A stretch of DNA of 64,000 nt from Saussurea involucrata (taxonomy: Eukaryota; Streptophyta; Magnoliopsida; Asterales; Asteraceae): the NCBI GenBank assembly GCA_033807775.1, contig CM066314.1:35327001-35391000 (forward strand). The letters are read 5' to 3'. A program made the translations under genes and the position numbers. This document shows, piece by piece, positions 53,300-64,000 of this stretch; positions within the stretch are counted from its first letter, which is position 1, and every line of letters starts with the position of its first letter. The notes beneath the pieces were generated by a model, which saw only the letters and a program-made list of their open reading frames with translations, was not told the origin of the DNA and searched no databases.

Positions 53300-53525
53300 T
53301 ATCGCAGGAGTGAACAGTTTCATATCGCAAGGGTCACTTGCGACTAGATCCATATCGCAAGCTTTAGTGTTTGAACAGTATCATATCTCAACCTCTTGTT
53401 GCGATACGACAAGATTTTCTTGTTACGATATCAGTTGTTGCGACATCAGTTCTTGCGACGTCAGTTTTTGCGACATTAGTTTATTGCGACATACGTTGAT
53501 TGCGACAGGGTTTGGGTTGCGACAA
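53300..53525. repeat. TCGCAA/TTGCGA array in the A3 leader
   Basis: About 12 units such as ATATCGCAAG and TTGCGACAT, plus TGAACAGT at 53311 and TGAACAGTA at 53372. Upstream of the gag ATG at 53614. Confidence 0.85.
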
Positions 53526-53613
53526 GGCAGTGTGTTGAGACATAAGATTGTGCATCAAGTATTTCCTAATCAGATTAAAAAGATATTAAACGATCAACAA
53601 CAAGTAATCTAAA

Positions 53614-54575
53614 ATGACTGCTAGAGATATTTTACCAATTGGATCTAAGGATAAACCACCGGTTCTTTTTCCGAAAGAATTTAAAATATGGAAAGATCGA
53701 TTTATGGACTATGTGGAAAGACAAGAGAACGGAGAATACATTTCAAACTCACTGATTAATAGGCCAATGGGAATACAAAGGAGAAGAGGAATTCTTACTG
53801 ATGGTGATCCAATTCCTGATTGGGTTGAAGTTTTACCAATCCATTATGATGCTGACCAGAAGAAGAAACATTATGGGAATAAAATGACGAAGTCCCATGT
53901 GATTCAAGCTTTGACGAATGATATTTACCGAAAGGTAGATAGCAAGAACCACTCCGGGAAAGCCATGTTCGATGAGTTAGTAAAACTTTATCAAGGATCT
54001 GAGATTAAAAACCAGATGAGGATTTCCAACGCCATTAATCTCTATGAGAATTTTAAACAGAAAGATGGTGAAACTCTTGATTCCGCATAGGACCGTTTCA
54101 CTACCATCTTGAATGAGCTGAACATATACAACATAAACAAGATGATAATAGAGCATAATGTAAAGTTTCTGAGTGTTCTTCAACCTGAGTGGAAGAAGTA
54201 TGATCATCGGATGAAAAAAACACCAAGTTGGATGTTTTGCCTCTTCAAGAGATGTACGAAACTTTGAAACAAGATGAAGAAGATGCTGAAGCTAAGAGAG
54301 CCAAGAAAAAGAAGAAGGAAGAGAAAAGAGAGGTAAAGGAAGAAGAATTAGATCCTCTTGCCTTATTGTCTGTCAAACCCAGCAGGAAATATTCAAAGCA
54401 TTCTGATAAAGAACAGGGTGGAGAAGATGAGATAGATGATGTTGAAAGTATGAAGCGAGCTATGGCACTCCTTACAAACTCTTTTCAAATAAAGTTCGGA
54501 AAAAGCCCCCGGTCCAATAATCAAAGGTATTCTTCTGGTTCCAAGAACTTTGAACACAAGGCAAATGTTGAGTCA
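53614..54575 (+). pseudogene. Family A gag (A3), 5' part
   Basis: ATG at 53614 (MTARDILPIGSKDKPPVLFP). In-frame TAG at 54088 after ETLDSA and a frameshift in an A run near 54215. It then reads DVLPLQEMYETLKQDE, a Lys/Glu-rich stretch and SMKRAMALLTNSFQ, up to KANVES at the gypsy insertion point. Continues at 62628. Confidence 0.82.
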
Positions 54576-56235
54576 TGTAATAACCAGGTATTTTATTTAA
54601 TTTAAAATATAAAAAAATTTATAAGTTTTATGTGGGTATTTTAGGGAGTGAGAAGTTAAGGGGTAGGTTTAATTTTTATAATAGAAGTTAGGGGTATGTT
54701 TTGACAAGTGGAACAAGTTTAAGGTTTAGTTGGTATTTACTTGACACCTCCTTTAGCCCAAACCGACTTTCTCCCTAATATGGATGAGGTGTCCATATGA
54801 AAGTATTATCTAAAAGTGCTTGTGTGTGTGTGTGGTATTCGGTGGATAGAGAGAACGAGAGAATTCAAAGGAAAGAAGGAAAATTAAGAAGGAAGATCTA
54901 TACAAAAATCTACTGGAGAAGTTCTAGGAACAATCTGAAGTAATCAAGGTAAACAATCCATACCTTATTTGTGTTTTTAATTCCTTAAAGTGTTCTTGGA
55001 TATACTAGTTAAGTTCTAAGTGGGTTTTGGTTAGAAATGGATGTTTTGATGAATCTAAGCTTATGTTTAGGTTATGTTATTAGTCTCAAACATTTCTCCA
55101 AATTATCAGTAACATGCATAGAATAAAACTGCAAAAATATGGGTTTTAGGATGAACAGTGGACTGAGACATTCATCGAAGTCGCAATGGACGACTGCGAC
55201 ATTCATCGGAGTCGCAATAGTTGGTTGCGACTTGAGTATGAAGTCGCAATGGTCGTTTGCGACTTGGGTATGAAGTCGCAATGGTCGTTTGCGACTTGGG
55301 ATGGAATCGCAGTAGTTGATTGCGATTTGGGTTTGGAATCGCAGTAGTTGATTGCGACTTGGGGGTGAAGTCGCAATAGTGGGTTGCGATTTCGGGGTGA
55401 AGTCGCAGTAGAAGGCTGCGACTTGGTACTGTTCATAGCGATTTTTAATATATTTTAATGGGTTGCGACTTCGGTCGAGGATTTTATAAGTTTAGTTTTT
55501 AAAAGAGATATTTGGTATTTTATATGATTTCAGATTCTGTGAAGGGTGGAAATACGTGATATTAACTTGGGAAAGCTTTTGTGATAAACATTTCAGGTGA
55601 GTTTTACTTTAAAAAGTATTTTACTGGAATGCAATGTGTGAATAACAAATGTTTAATAAAGTGTATGAATATGTCATACGTGGGTGATTATAATATATTG
55701 AGATATTATAATTACGTGAGTATTATATGAAAATATAATACGTGGCCGGGCTTTGGACCGGTGTGTTAAATTGGCTCGCAACCAATTGTTATTGGCCATT
55801 GGTGGAGGGATAAGGTGGAATGAGACAAGTATGAATATTAGTTGGTATTACTTTACGTGTGATGGATGTTTATTTATATCAAGAATGTTTTATATAAATG
55901 AATTTTAATGAGTTACAAAATATCAGGGATTTGCTCACTAGACCTATAGGTCTAACCCTCATTTTCTGTTTCAAAAATTTTGTATTCCAGGTGATGATTC
56001 CAGTAAGAACAAGTAAATAGAGCACTTGTTGGCTAGCTTTTGAGAAGATGATCAACATGATAATTTGGATGCTTTTGTATTTATAACTTTATTATGTAAC
56101 TTAAAATAGATTAAGTTTGTACTGAATTTTATATTAGTCAGACTTTGGGGACCGAAAGTGAAATGTGAATTACTTTTGTTGCAAATGTGTTATGAATTAC
56201 ATGTTATATGTATATTTTGTTACCGGGTTGTTACA
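54576..56235 (+). repeat. 5' LTR of the gypsy element
   Basis: TGTAATAACCAGG...GGTTGTTACA. Contains a motif array at 55152-55435 and a TATA-like TTTTATATGA near 55520. Confidence 0.95.
55152..55435. repeat. Eight-unit GTCGCAA/TTGCGAC array bracketed by inverted TGAACAGT (5' LTR)
   Basis: Units start at 55180, 55211, 55243, 55275, 55307, 55338, 55370 and 55402, a period of 31-32 bp. Each has the form GTCGCAA-(7-8 nt)-TTGCGAC and could form a small hairpin. TGAACAGT at 55152 and its inverted form TACTGTTCA at 55427 bracket the array. The copy in the 3' LTR is at 61544-61827. Confidence 0.92.
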
Positions 56236-56237
56236 GA

Positions 56238-56249
56238 TGGTATCAGAGC
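56238..56249 (+). other. Primer binding site of the gypsy element
   Basis: TGGTATCAGAGC, two bases after the 5' LTR. Confidence 0.9.
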
Positions 56250-56497
56250 CCTAGTTTAAGGGATTTAGGTATTAGTATTTGTACCTAGACTTAAACTGCA
56301 TGTGAAGTAGGATGTCCCTATTAATTTAGAAACTGGGGATGCTAAGTATAAAAAGGTAGAAGGAACACCATGTAAGGTAATTTCAAATTACACCAGGCAA
56401 GTGTAATTATGATCTTACAGGTACATGTTTGAACTGGAATACCTTGTTATATGGGGTATGTGCTTATGTGTATATTAACTTTGTTTGAATCAACAGA

Positions 56498-59400
56498 ATG
56501 GCGAGTGGTACTAGACAAAGGAATCAGAGAGGAGGAAGAATTTTGAGTGGAGAAAATCCACCAATAGGAAGAGGGGGAAGAGGAGGAGATCGAGGGAGAG
56601 GCAGAACTGGCAGAGGGACTGGGGGTCGAACGGGAGATAGAACTCAACCGCATGGCACGAAATTTGTTACACGGGATGATCTGATAGCTGAAATGGGGAG
56701 GTTACAGGATAACATACAAGCTATGTTTGAACATAATCGCCACAATGAAACTGAAAGACCAAATCCGGAGCAAGAAGTTGAAATGCCACTTACCTCTACA
56801 GTTTTACCGGTGATGAAAAGGTGCGACTATAAAATGTTTCTTAATTGTAAGCCCCCTACATATTCAGGCGACCGGGATCCGGTAAAGGCGATGAGATGGC
56901 TGAAAGAAATAGAGGCCATCTTCAAGACTTGTAAATGTGCCGAAGAAGACAAAGTACTTTATGGAGCTGCGATGCTGAAAGGTGATACTCTGTATTGGTG
57001 GGAGGCTCATATAGAATCAAGAGGGACAGACGTTTATACTACTTTTTCATGGGAAGAATTTGTGTTAGCTTTTACAACACATTTTTGTCCACAAGCTGCT
57101 GTTAGACAATTAGAGGAAGAATTTATGAATCTACAACAGGGGAATCTATCGGTTAGAGATTATACTGCACGATTTCTAGAAAATTCGCGTTTTGCAGGAT
57201 ATTATGTTGCAACGGAGAAGATGAAAATGGAGAGATTCATCTATGGATTAAATGCAGAGGTTCGAAGATTGGTGACTGCTACAGGGCCAAATACTTTTAC
57301 GGCTGCAGTGGATGCTGCAGAGAATGTAGAAAGAGATAACAAGAGAGATGCTGGTGATAAGGGCTTGGGAAAAAGGAAATGGGAAGGACCACCACAGGAT
57401 TCAAGGAAGTCTAGATTTCAGAGGTTCGACAACCGTCCGTCGTTTCGGCCAACAGAAAGACCATGTCCAAGATGTAATCGCTATCATCAGGGAAATTGCC
57501 AAGTAGAGTCGCGGGTTTGTTTTAAGTGTGGGAAGACCGGTCACGCTGTTAAGGATTGTCGAGTAACACGGTTTTGCTTTTTGTGCAACTCTCCGGACCA
57601 CCTCCAATCAGATTGTCCGCGTGGTAGAATACAATCAGGGGGTACATCGGGGAAACCATCCATTACTAGACCAGTAGTCCCAAGAATAGAACCGCCGAAA
57701 ACAAGGGGTCGTACATTCCAAATGACAGCTAAAGAGGCGGAGGAAACTCCAGATGTGGTCACAGGTACATTTTTCATAAACTTCACGCGTGCTAAAGTGT
57801 TATTTGATTCCGGTGCAAACCGATCTTTTGTATCTCCCTCCTTTGCTGCTCACATGCATTTAGAGCCTAAAATGTTAAAACATGCTTTATTAGTAGACAC
57901 TGCAAATGATAACCAAGTGGCAGTTAAAGAGGTATTTGATCGTTGTATGATAAATATAGAGGGATGTGGAGTACCGATACAACTGTTTCCAATAGCTTTG
58001 ATTGAATTTGATGTGGTAGTAGGAATGGATTGGCTAGCTGAGAATTAGGCTAGCATAGTTTGTGATAAAAAAATAATCAATGTCGTTTTACCTGATAAGA
58101 GATCAATAGTGATTTATGGAGATCGTAAGAATCATCAGTCCAGTCTTATATCTATGGTAAAAGCCCGTAAATGTGTTAATAAGGGTTGCTCTAGTTATCT
58201 AGCCTATGTGATAGATAGTAGGCCTGAAAAGGTTAAGCTGGAAGATATTTCCATTGTTAGTGAATACCCAGAAGTTTTTCCTGAAGACTTGAACAGTCTT
58301 CCTCCAATTAGACAAGTAGAATTTGGTATCGACTTAATCCCTGGAGCCGCTCCTATCGCTCGTGCGCCATACAGATTAGCACCACCAGAAATGAAAGAAA
58401 TGATGGCACAGCTTCAAGATTTATCTGATAAGGGCTTCATCAGACCTAGCTCTTCACCGTGGGGTGCACCAGTTTTATTTGTAAAGAAGAAAGACGGTTC
58501 AATGAGAATGTGTATCGATTACCGGGAGCTGAACAAGCGCACGATCAAGAACAAGTATCCACTTCCAAGAATTGATGACCTTTTTGATCAATTAGTTGGA
58601 GCTTGTTACTTCTCCAAGATTGATCTTAGATCTGGCTACCATCAGTTGAAGGTTAAGGAGGAGGATGTTTTAAAGACTGCTTTTCGCACAAGATACGGCC
58701 ACTACGAATTTTTGGTAATGCCTTTCGGATTGACGAACGCCCCAGCCGCTTTTATGGATTTAATGAATCGGGTATGTAAGCCTTATCTCGATAAATTTGT
58801 CATTGTGTTTATCGATGATATACTTATTTTTTCCCGATCCAAAGAGGATCATGCGCAACATCTTCGTTTGATTTTGGAGTTGTTAAAGAAAGAAAAGTTG
58901 TACGCTAAGTTCTCTAAATGTGAATTCTGGTTGCGGGAAGTTCAGTTTTTGGGTCATATAGTTTCAGAGAAGGGTATACAAGTTGACCCAGCGAAAGTGG
59001 AAGCAATTGAAAGATAGGAACCGCCGAAGACGGCAACTGAAGTACGTAGTTTTCTGGGTCTAGCTGGGTACTACCGAAAATTTAAAAAAGACTTTTCTCG
59101 CATTGCAACACCATTGACTAAGCTGACTCGGAAAAATTTGAAGTTTGAATGGAAAGCAGAGCAGGATGAGGCATTCAGAATATTGAAAGAGAAACTCTGC
59201 AGCGCGCCAATATTAGCATTGCCAGAAGGCTCCGAAGATTTTGTGGTCTACAGTGATGCTTCTAAGTTGGGATTGGGATGTGTACTCATGCAACGTGGAA
59301 AGGTGATTGCCTATGCTTCGCGTCAATTAAAGGATCACGAAAAGCAATATCCTACCCATGATATGGAGCTTGCAGCCGTTGTCTTCGCATTAAAGATTTG

Positions 59401-60928
59401 GAGACATTATCTTTATGGTTCTAAATGTCAAATTTTTACTGACCATAAGAGTCTCCAACATCTTTTCGACCAGAAAGAACTGAATATGAGGCAAAGAAGA
59501 TGGTTGGAATTGGTAAATGATTATGACTGTGAAATTCTATATCACCCTGGGAAAGCGAACGTGGTAGCAGATGCACTAAGTCGACAAGAAAGAAGCGGAA
59601 CAATAAAAACTATATCGTTACGAGCCGAACTCCTTCCTAATATCTTTGACGAATTGCTGAAGTGCCAAATAGATGCTTATCAGGAAGAAAATTTGAAGTC
59701 AGAACGGTTGGTCAGGATATCAGCATTGCTTGGGAAAAATGACCGTGGGTTGATGTGTATGGGGAACAGAATTTGGGTACCTCGTTTGGGTGGATTACGG
59801 GATCGTGTACTACAAGAAGCTCATCAATCTCGATTTTCCATTCATCCAGGTACAAATAAAATGTATAAAGATTTGAAACAATTCTATTGGTGGCCGGGAA
59901 TGAAAAGAAGTATTGCTAAGTATGTGGAAGACTGCATTACTTGCAAGAAAGTAAAGATTGAGCATCAGAAACCGTTTGGTCAGTTACAACGTCTAGATAT
60001 ACCAATATGGAAATGGGATCAGATCACTACTGATTTCATTACCAAGTTGCCAAGAACTTCAAAGGGATTCGATTCTATTTGGGTGATTGTGGATAGATTG
60101 ACGAAGTCTGCTCATTTCTTGCCGATAAAAGAAACTGACTCCTTGGAACGTTTAGCTAAATTGTACATTAATGAAATAGTAACTCGACATGGAGTTCCAA
60201 TCTCGATTATTTCCGATCGAGATAGTCGTTTTACTTCTAGATTTTGGAGAAGTTTTCAAAAGGAGATGGGAACGCAGATAAAGTTGAGCACATCATATCA
60301 TCCACAGACTGATGGGCAGAGTGAAAGAACAATCCAGACTTTAGAAGATATGCTTCGGGCTTGTATAGTAGATTTTGGGGGATCGTGGGATAAACATTTG
60401 CCTTTGATAGAATTCGCCTACAACAACAGTTATCATTCTAGCATTCAGGCGGCACCGTTTGAAGTATTGTATGGTAGGAAATGCCGAACGCCTTTGTGTT
60501 GGAATGAAGCGGGGGATTTTGTAATGTTGAAAGTATCGCCGTGGAAAGGAGTTATACGTTTTGGGAAGCAAGGGAAACTTAGTCCAAGGTATATCGGGCC
60601 GTTTGCAATTTCGGAAAGGATCGGTGAAGTGGCGTACCGATTGGACCTTCCGGCGGAATTGAGCAGGATTCACAACGCGTTTCATGTATCAAATTTTCGG
60701 AAATGTTTGGTTACACCAGACCAGGCAGTCTCTCTCCCAGACATTCAGGTTGATGAAAAGTTGAACTATGTGGAAGAACCGGAAGCGATAGTTGATCACA
60801 AGATCAAGGTGTTAAGGAACAAAGAGATCAGACAAGTAAAGGTCCAGTGGAAACATCATAGGGGTCAGGATGCGACATGGGAATCAGAGACGGAGATGAG
60901 AACCAAATACCCTCATCTGTTCTCTTAA
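56498..60928 (+). CDS. Gypsy gag-pol polyprotein with two in-frame TAG stops
   Basis: One frame from ATG 56498 to TAA 60926-60928. Order: Arg/Gly-rich N-terminus; gag capsid (WLKEIEAIFKTCKCAEEDKV, EFMNLQQGNLSVRDYT); zinc knuckles CFKCGKTGHAVKDC and CFLCNSPDHLQSDC; protease (FDSGANRSFVS); reverse transcriptase (CIDYRELNKRT, FIDDILIFSR); RNase H (YSDASKLGLGCVL, TDHKSLQHLF); integrase (HPGTNKMYKDLKQFYWWPGM, SDRDSRFTS, HPQTDGQSER); chromodomain-like end (RQVKVQWKHHRGQDATWE). TAG codons at 58046 (end of protease) and 59015 (after RT) interrupt it; both could be C-to-T type changes. About 50 residues usually found between CWNE and GDFVMLKVSPWKG are missing near 60510, so the integrase C-terminus is also shortened. 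Confidence 0.93.
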
Positions 60929-60948
60929 CTGAATTCCGGGACGGAATT

Positions 60949-60966
60949 CTTTTAAGGGGGAGATGT
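60949..60966 (+). other. Polypurine tract of the gypsy element
   Basis: TTTTAAGGGGGAGATGT directly precedes the 3' LTR. Confidence 0.85.
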
Positions 60967-62627
60967 TGTAATAACCAGGTATTTTATTTAATTTAAAATA
61001 TAAAAAAAATTTATAAGTTTTATGTGGGTATTTTAGGGAGTGAGAATTGAAGGGGTAGGTTTAATTTTTATAATAGAAGTTAGGGGTATGTTTTGACAAG
61101 TGGAACAAGTTTAAGGTTTAGTTGGTATTTACTTGACACCTCCTTTAGCCCAAACCGACTTTCTCCCTAATATGGATGAGGTGTCCATATGAAAGTATTA
61201 TCTAAAAGTGCTTGTGTGTGTGTGTGGTATTCGGTGGAGAGAGAGAACGAGAGAATTCAAAGGAAAGAAGGAAAATTAAGAAGGAAGATCTATACAAAAA
61301 TCTACTGGAGAAGTTCTAGGAACAATCTGAAGTAATCAAGGTAAACAATCCATACCTTATTTGTGTTTTTAATTCCTTAAAGTGTTCTTGGATATACTAG
61401 TTAAGTTCTAAGTGGGTTTTGGTTAGAAATGGATGTTTTGATGAATCTAAGCTTATGTTTAGGTTATGTTATTAGTCTCAAACATTTCTGCAAATTATCA
61501 GTAACATGCATAGAATAAAACTGCAAAAATCTGGGTTTTATGATGAACAGTGGACTGAGACATTCATCGAAGTCGCAATGGACGACTGCGACATTCATCG
61601 GAGTCGCAATAGTTGGTTGCGACTTGAGTATGAAGTCGCAATGGTCGTTTGCGACTTGGGTATGAAGTCGCAATGGTCGTTTGCGACTTGGGATGGAATC
61701 ACAGTAGTTGATTGCGATTTGGGTTTGGAATCGCAGTAGTTGATTGCGACTTGGGGGTGAAGTCGCAATAGTGGATTGCGATTTCGGGGTGAAGTTGCAG
61801 TAGAAGGCTGCGACTTGGTACTGTTCATAGCGATTTTTAATATATTTTAATGGGTTGCGACTTCGGTCGAGGATTTTATAAGTTTAGTTTTTAAAAGAGA
61901 TATTTGGTATTTTATATGATTTCAGATTCTGTGAAGGGTGGAAATACGTGATATTAACTTGGGAAAGCTTTTGTGATAAACATTTCAGGTGAGTTTTACT
62001 TTAAAAAGTATTTTACTGGAATGCAATGTGTGAATAACAAATGTTTAATAAAGTGTATGAATATGTCATACGTGGGTGATTATAATATATTGAGATATTA
62101 TAATTACGTGAGTATTATATGAAAATATAATACGTGGTCGGGCTTTGGACCGGTGTGTTAAATTGGCTCGCAACCAATTGTTATTGGCCATTGGTGGAAG
62201 GATAAGGTGGAATGAGACAAGTATGAGTATTAGTTGGTATTACTTTACGTGTGATGGATGTTTATTTATATCAAGAATGTTTTATATAAATGAATTTTAA
62301 TGAGTTACAAAATATCAGGGATTTGCTCACTAGACCTATAGGTCTAACCCTCATTTTCTGTTTCAAAAATTTTGTATTCCAGGTGATGATTCCAGTAAGA
62401 ACAAGTAAATAGAGCACTTGTTGGCTAGCTTTTGAGAAGATGATCAACATGATAATTTGGATGCTTTTGTATTTATAACTTTATTATGTAACTTAAAATA
62501 GATTAAGTTTGTACTGAATTTTATATTAGTCAGACTTTGGGGACCGAAAGTGAAATGTGAATTACTTTTGTTGCAAATGTGTTATGAATTACATGTTATA
62601 TGTATATTTTGTTACCGGGTTGTTACA
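60967..62627 (+). repeat. 3' LTR of the gypsy element
   Basis: 1,661 bp, nearly identical to the 5' LTR. Within its motif array two units have lost a CpG (TCACAG and TTGCAG in place of TCGCAG). Confidence 0.95.
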
Positions 62628-63330
62628 AGTCAAGCAGGAGATTTGATGACAAGAAAGTTGAGTACAAGAGAGAGGAATATAACAAGCCGGAAGAGAAAAA
62701 AGTGTTTGAGAGGAAAGAGGAAGCTCCAACATGCTACAACTGCGGGAAAACCGGTCACTTCTCTAAAGAGTGTTGGAAGCCGAAAGTCAGGGATTCAACT
62801 TACTACAAGAACAAACTGATGCTTGCCGAAAAGAAGGAATCGGGGATTGCTCTGTTAGTTGAAGAAGAGTACTGGCTCGATCTGACGGATGATGAAGCTG
62901 AAGGTGAGAAAGCCTCCCAGACTAAGATATGCTTCATGACTAAGAACAACGATGGCGAAGGTTCAGAGTCTACTTCCAGTGAGGTACATTCCGATCTTTA
63001 TAATCAATTCTTTACTCAACAAGCTTATTTAACAAAAAGATTAGAAAATCTAACTAATGATCAGAAAAGAGCAGATGAGATAATTTCCACTCAAAAAGCT
63101 AGACTAATAGAACAAGACAGTCAAATTAAAGATTTTGAAAAGAAAAAGACTGAGTTCGAGATTGGTCATGCTTATTTTCAAGACAGAATAACTGAATTAT
63201 CGGATAAATTGTTGAGTTCGAAAACCAAGAATAGCGAGTTTGAGAATCTGTTACATGCTTACAAAGATAGAAATGATGAGCTGTGTGAAAATATTAAGGA
63301 TCTGAAAAATAAATTGTATAAAGCAGGTCA
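62628..63330 (+). pseudogene. Family A gag (A3), 3' part
   Basis: Resumes after the AGTCA duplication with SRRFDDKKVEYKREEY. Then the CCHC knuckle CYNCGKTGHFSKEC (about 62735), YYKNKLMLAEKKESGIALL, an acidic segment and a coiled coil (62990-63300) ending LYKAG. The frame is open from 62633 to the junction with LTR-like sequence near 63331. Confidence 0.82.
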
Positions 63331-63462
63331 TCCATTTACACCAAGTACACACACACACCATTTTGCTCTAGATTGCTTCTTTGTACTTGGATTGATTTCA
63401 TTGAATATAGAGATGGCCAATTTGATGTTATTCATGGATTGATTACTTGTTCTGGGATCACA
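63331..63462 (+). repeat. LTR 3'-end fragment joined to gag
   Basis: ATGGATTGATTACTTGTTCTGGGATCACA at its end matches the terminal part of the A1 LTR (ending GGGATCACA). It is followed by leader-type sequence with the motif array, so an LTR-leader unit is joined directly to an internal gag segment. Confidence 0.55.
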
Positions 63463-63519
63463 ATTCTCAAACAGATCATTTTTGAGGATTGGACTTAAGA
63501 TTATTTGAATCTTCATACT

Positions 63520-63868
63520 TATCGCAACCTTAAGTGTTCTTCATGTTCATCCTTATCGCAACTAGCTATGTTCATCGTTATCGCAACCTCCAGCTCATGA
63601 ACAGTAAACTATCGCAACGGTCCTTTGCGACAAGCTTGGGTTATCGCAACCCACTTCACATGAACAGTACCTTATCGCAACCTTCTGTTGCGATAAGAAT
63701 CATTTTGAGTTATCGCAACCTCTTTGTTGCGAGAAGTCTTCCTTTTGCAACCAAGTTGCTTGCGACATACTCTGGGTTGCGACAAGTCTTGTGTTGCGAC
63801 ATTGTGTGGGGTTGCGACATAATTTGAGTTGCGACAAGTGTGTGGTTGCGACAAGATTTGAGTTGCGC
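63520..63868. repeat. TCGCAA/TTGCGA array in a rearranged family A leader
   Basis: At least 15 units, first mainly TTATCGCAACC then mainly GTTGCGACA. TGAACAGTA at 63598 and 63661. Confidence 0.85.
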
Positions 63869-63960
63869 CGAAGGGTTAAAAATGTGTAATCGCGACTGTT
63901 TCTGGAGATCAAAATGGTATCCTCGCCCAAGTAATCACCCATTCAATAAAAAAAATAAGA

Positions 63961-63992
63961 TGAATCGTTGCCTTGTTCAAATGGGAGTCACA
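63961..63992 (+). repeat. LTR terminus resembling the A3 LTR end
   Basis: GAATCGTTGCCTTGTTCAAA...TCACA repeats the last ~31 bp of 52568-52881 with one mismatch. The next bases TATAT resemble the GATAT before 52568, so this may be the far end of the A3 insertion after rearrangement. Confidence 0.5.
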
Positions 63993-64000
63993 TATATTAA

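Larger units (their letters stand above)
54576..62627 (+). mobile_element. Ty3/gypsy element (Tekay/Del-like chromovirus), young
   Basis: An 8,052-bp element with LTRs 54576-56235 (1,660 bp) and 60967-62627 (1,661 bp), target duplication AGTCA (54571-54575 and 62628-62632), primer binding site TGGTATCAGAGC at 56238, gag-pol in one frame and a polypurine tract. By eye the LTRs differ at about a dozen sites plus one A-run indel. A C-terminal chromodomain-like segment and domain order RT-RNase H-integrase place it among chromoviruses. It is nested in the gag of A3. Confidence 0.95.
52568..63330 (+). mobile_element. Family A copia copy A3, split by a Ty3/gypsy element
   Basis: Plus-strand LTR (52568-52881), primer binding site, leader with motif array and gag. 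gag is interrupted by the gypsy element at 54576-62627 (target duplication AGTCA) and resumes at 62633 until about 63330, where it joins LTR-like sequence. pol and third ORF are absent. A preceding GATAT (52563-52567) may be the target duplication. Confidence 0.8.

Noticed and set aside
55072..55436. Minus-strand ORFs rich in Ser/Asn/Arg/Thr
   Set aside because: Frame shadows of the GTCGCAA array in the gypsy LTR; duplicated in the other LTR.

Overview
This is a gene-poor, retrotransposon-rich stretch of a plant nuclear genome. The split intron-containing genes, SIRE-type Ty1/copia elements with a third open reading frame, a Tekay/Del-like Ty3/gypsy element, Mutator-like, CACTA and SINE elements, and a class III peroxidase all point to a eudicot. 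The third-ORF proteins and the retroelement style look like those of Asteraceae. That placement is recognition from memory and was not verified by any search.

Layout. 1-4289: 5' part of a minus-strand copia element (family A, copy A1). 4873-9819: a complete Mutator-like element with ~385-bp inverted repeats and a 9-bp target duplication, carrying MURA and a small coiled-coil ORF. 10015-12004: miniature inverted-repeat elements and SINEs. 12474-14476: a three-exon secretory class III peroxidase, the only host gene that looks intact; its first intron holds a SINE and a CACTA terminus. 15075-16918: a small internally deleted copia element inside older copia debris. 17542-29690: a short-LTR copia whose gag is split by a very young 10.9-kb SIRE-type element (family B, 18369-29266) with gag, pol and a 917-residue third ORF. 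31128-35019: three more Mutator-type inverted-repeat elements; one carries the first exon of an SGP-type small GTPase gene. 35533-50455: remains of a CACTA transposase gene interrupted by a 13.5-kb family A element (A2, 35756-49303). 52402 onward: a CACTA 5' end interrupted by a third family A copy (A3), itself split by an 8.05-kb Ty3/gypsy element (54576-62627).

Almost every large element could be delimited by its own termini and target-site duplication: TTCTTTTTA, CATAG, TAGGG, TTTTTTATT, TTAATTTTA, TATAATTATA, GTATG and AGTCA.

The most unusual signal is a set of short motif arrays. Family B repeats an 11-mer (GCAGTATTAAC and close variants) in both LTRs, as a 17-bp tandem array just upstream of a TATA box that precedes its third ORF, and inside gag, pol and third-ORF coding sequence. 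Family A copies carry TCGCAA/TTGCGA arrays together with TGAACAGT in their 5' leaders and at the third-ORF promoter. The unrelated Ty3/gypsy LTR carries the same two motifs, as eight hairpin-like units of about 32 bp bracketed by inverted TGAACAGT. I read these as element-borne cis-regulatory arrays, possibly targets of an element-encoded or host DNA-binding factor comparable in logic to the VANC anti-silencing system of Arabidopsis VANDAL elements. The arrays are observed; the function is inference.
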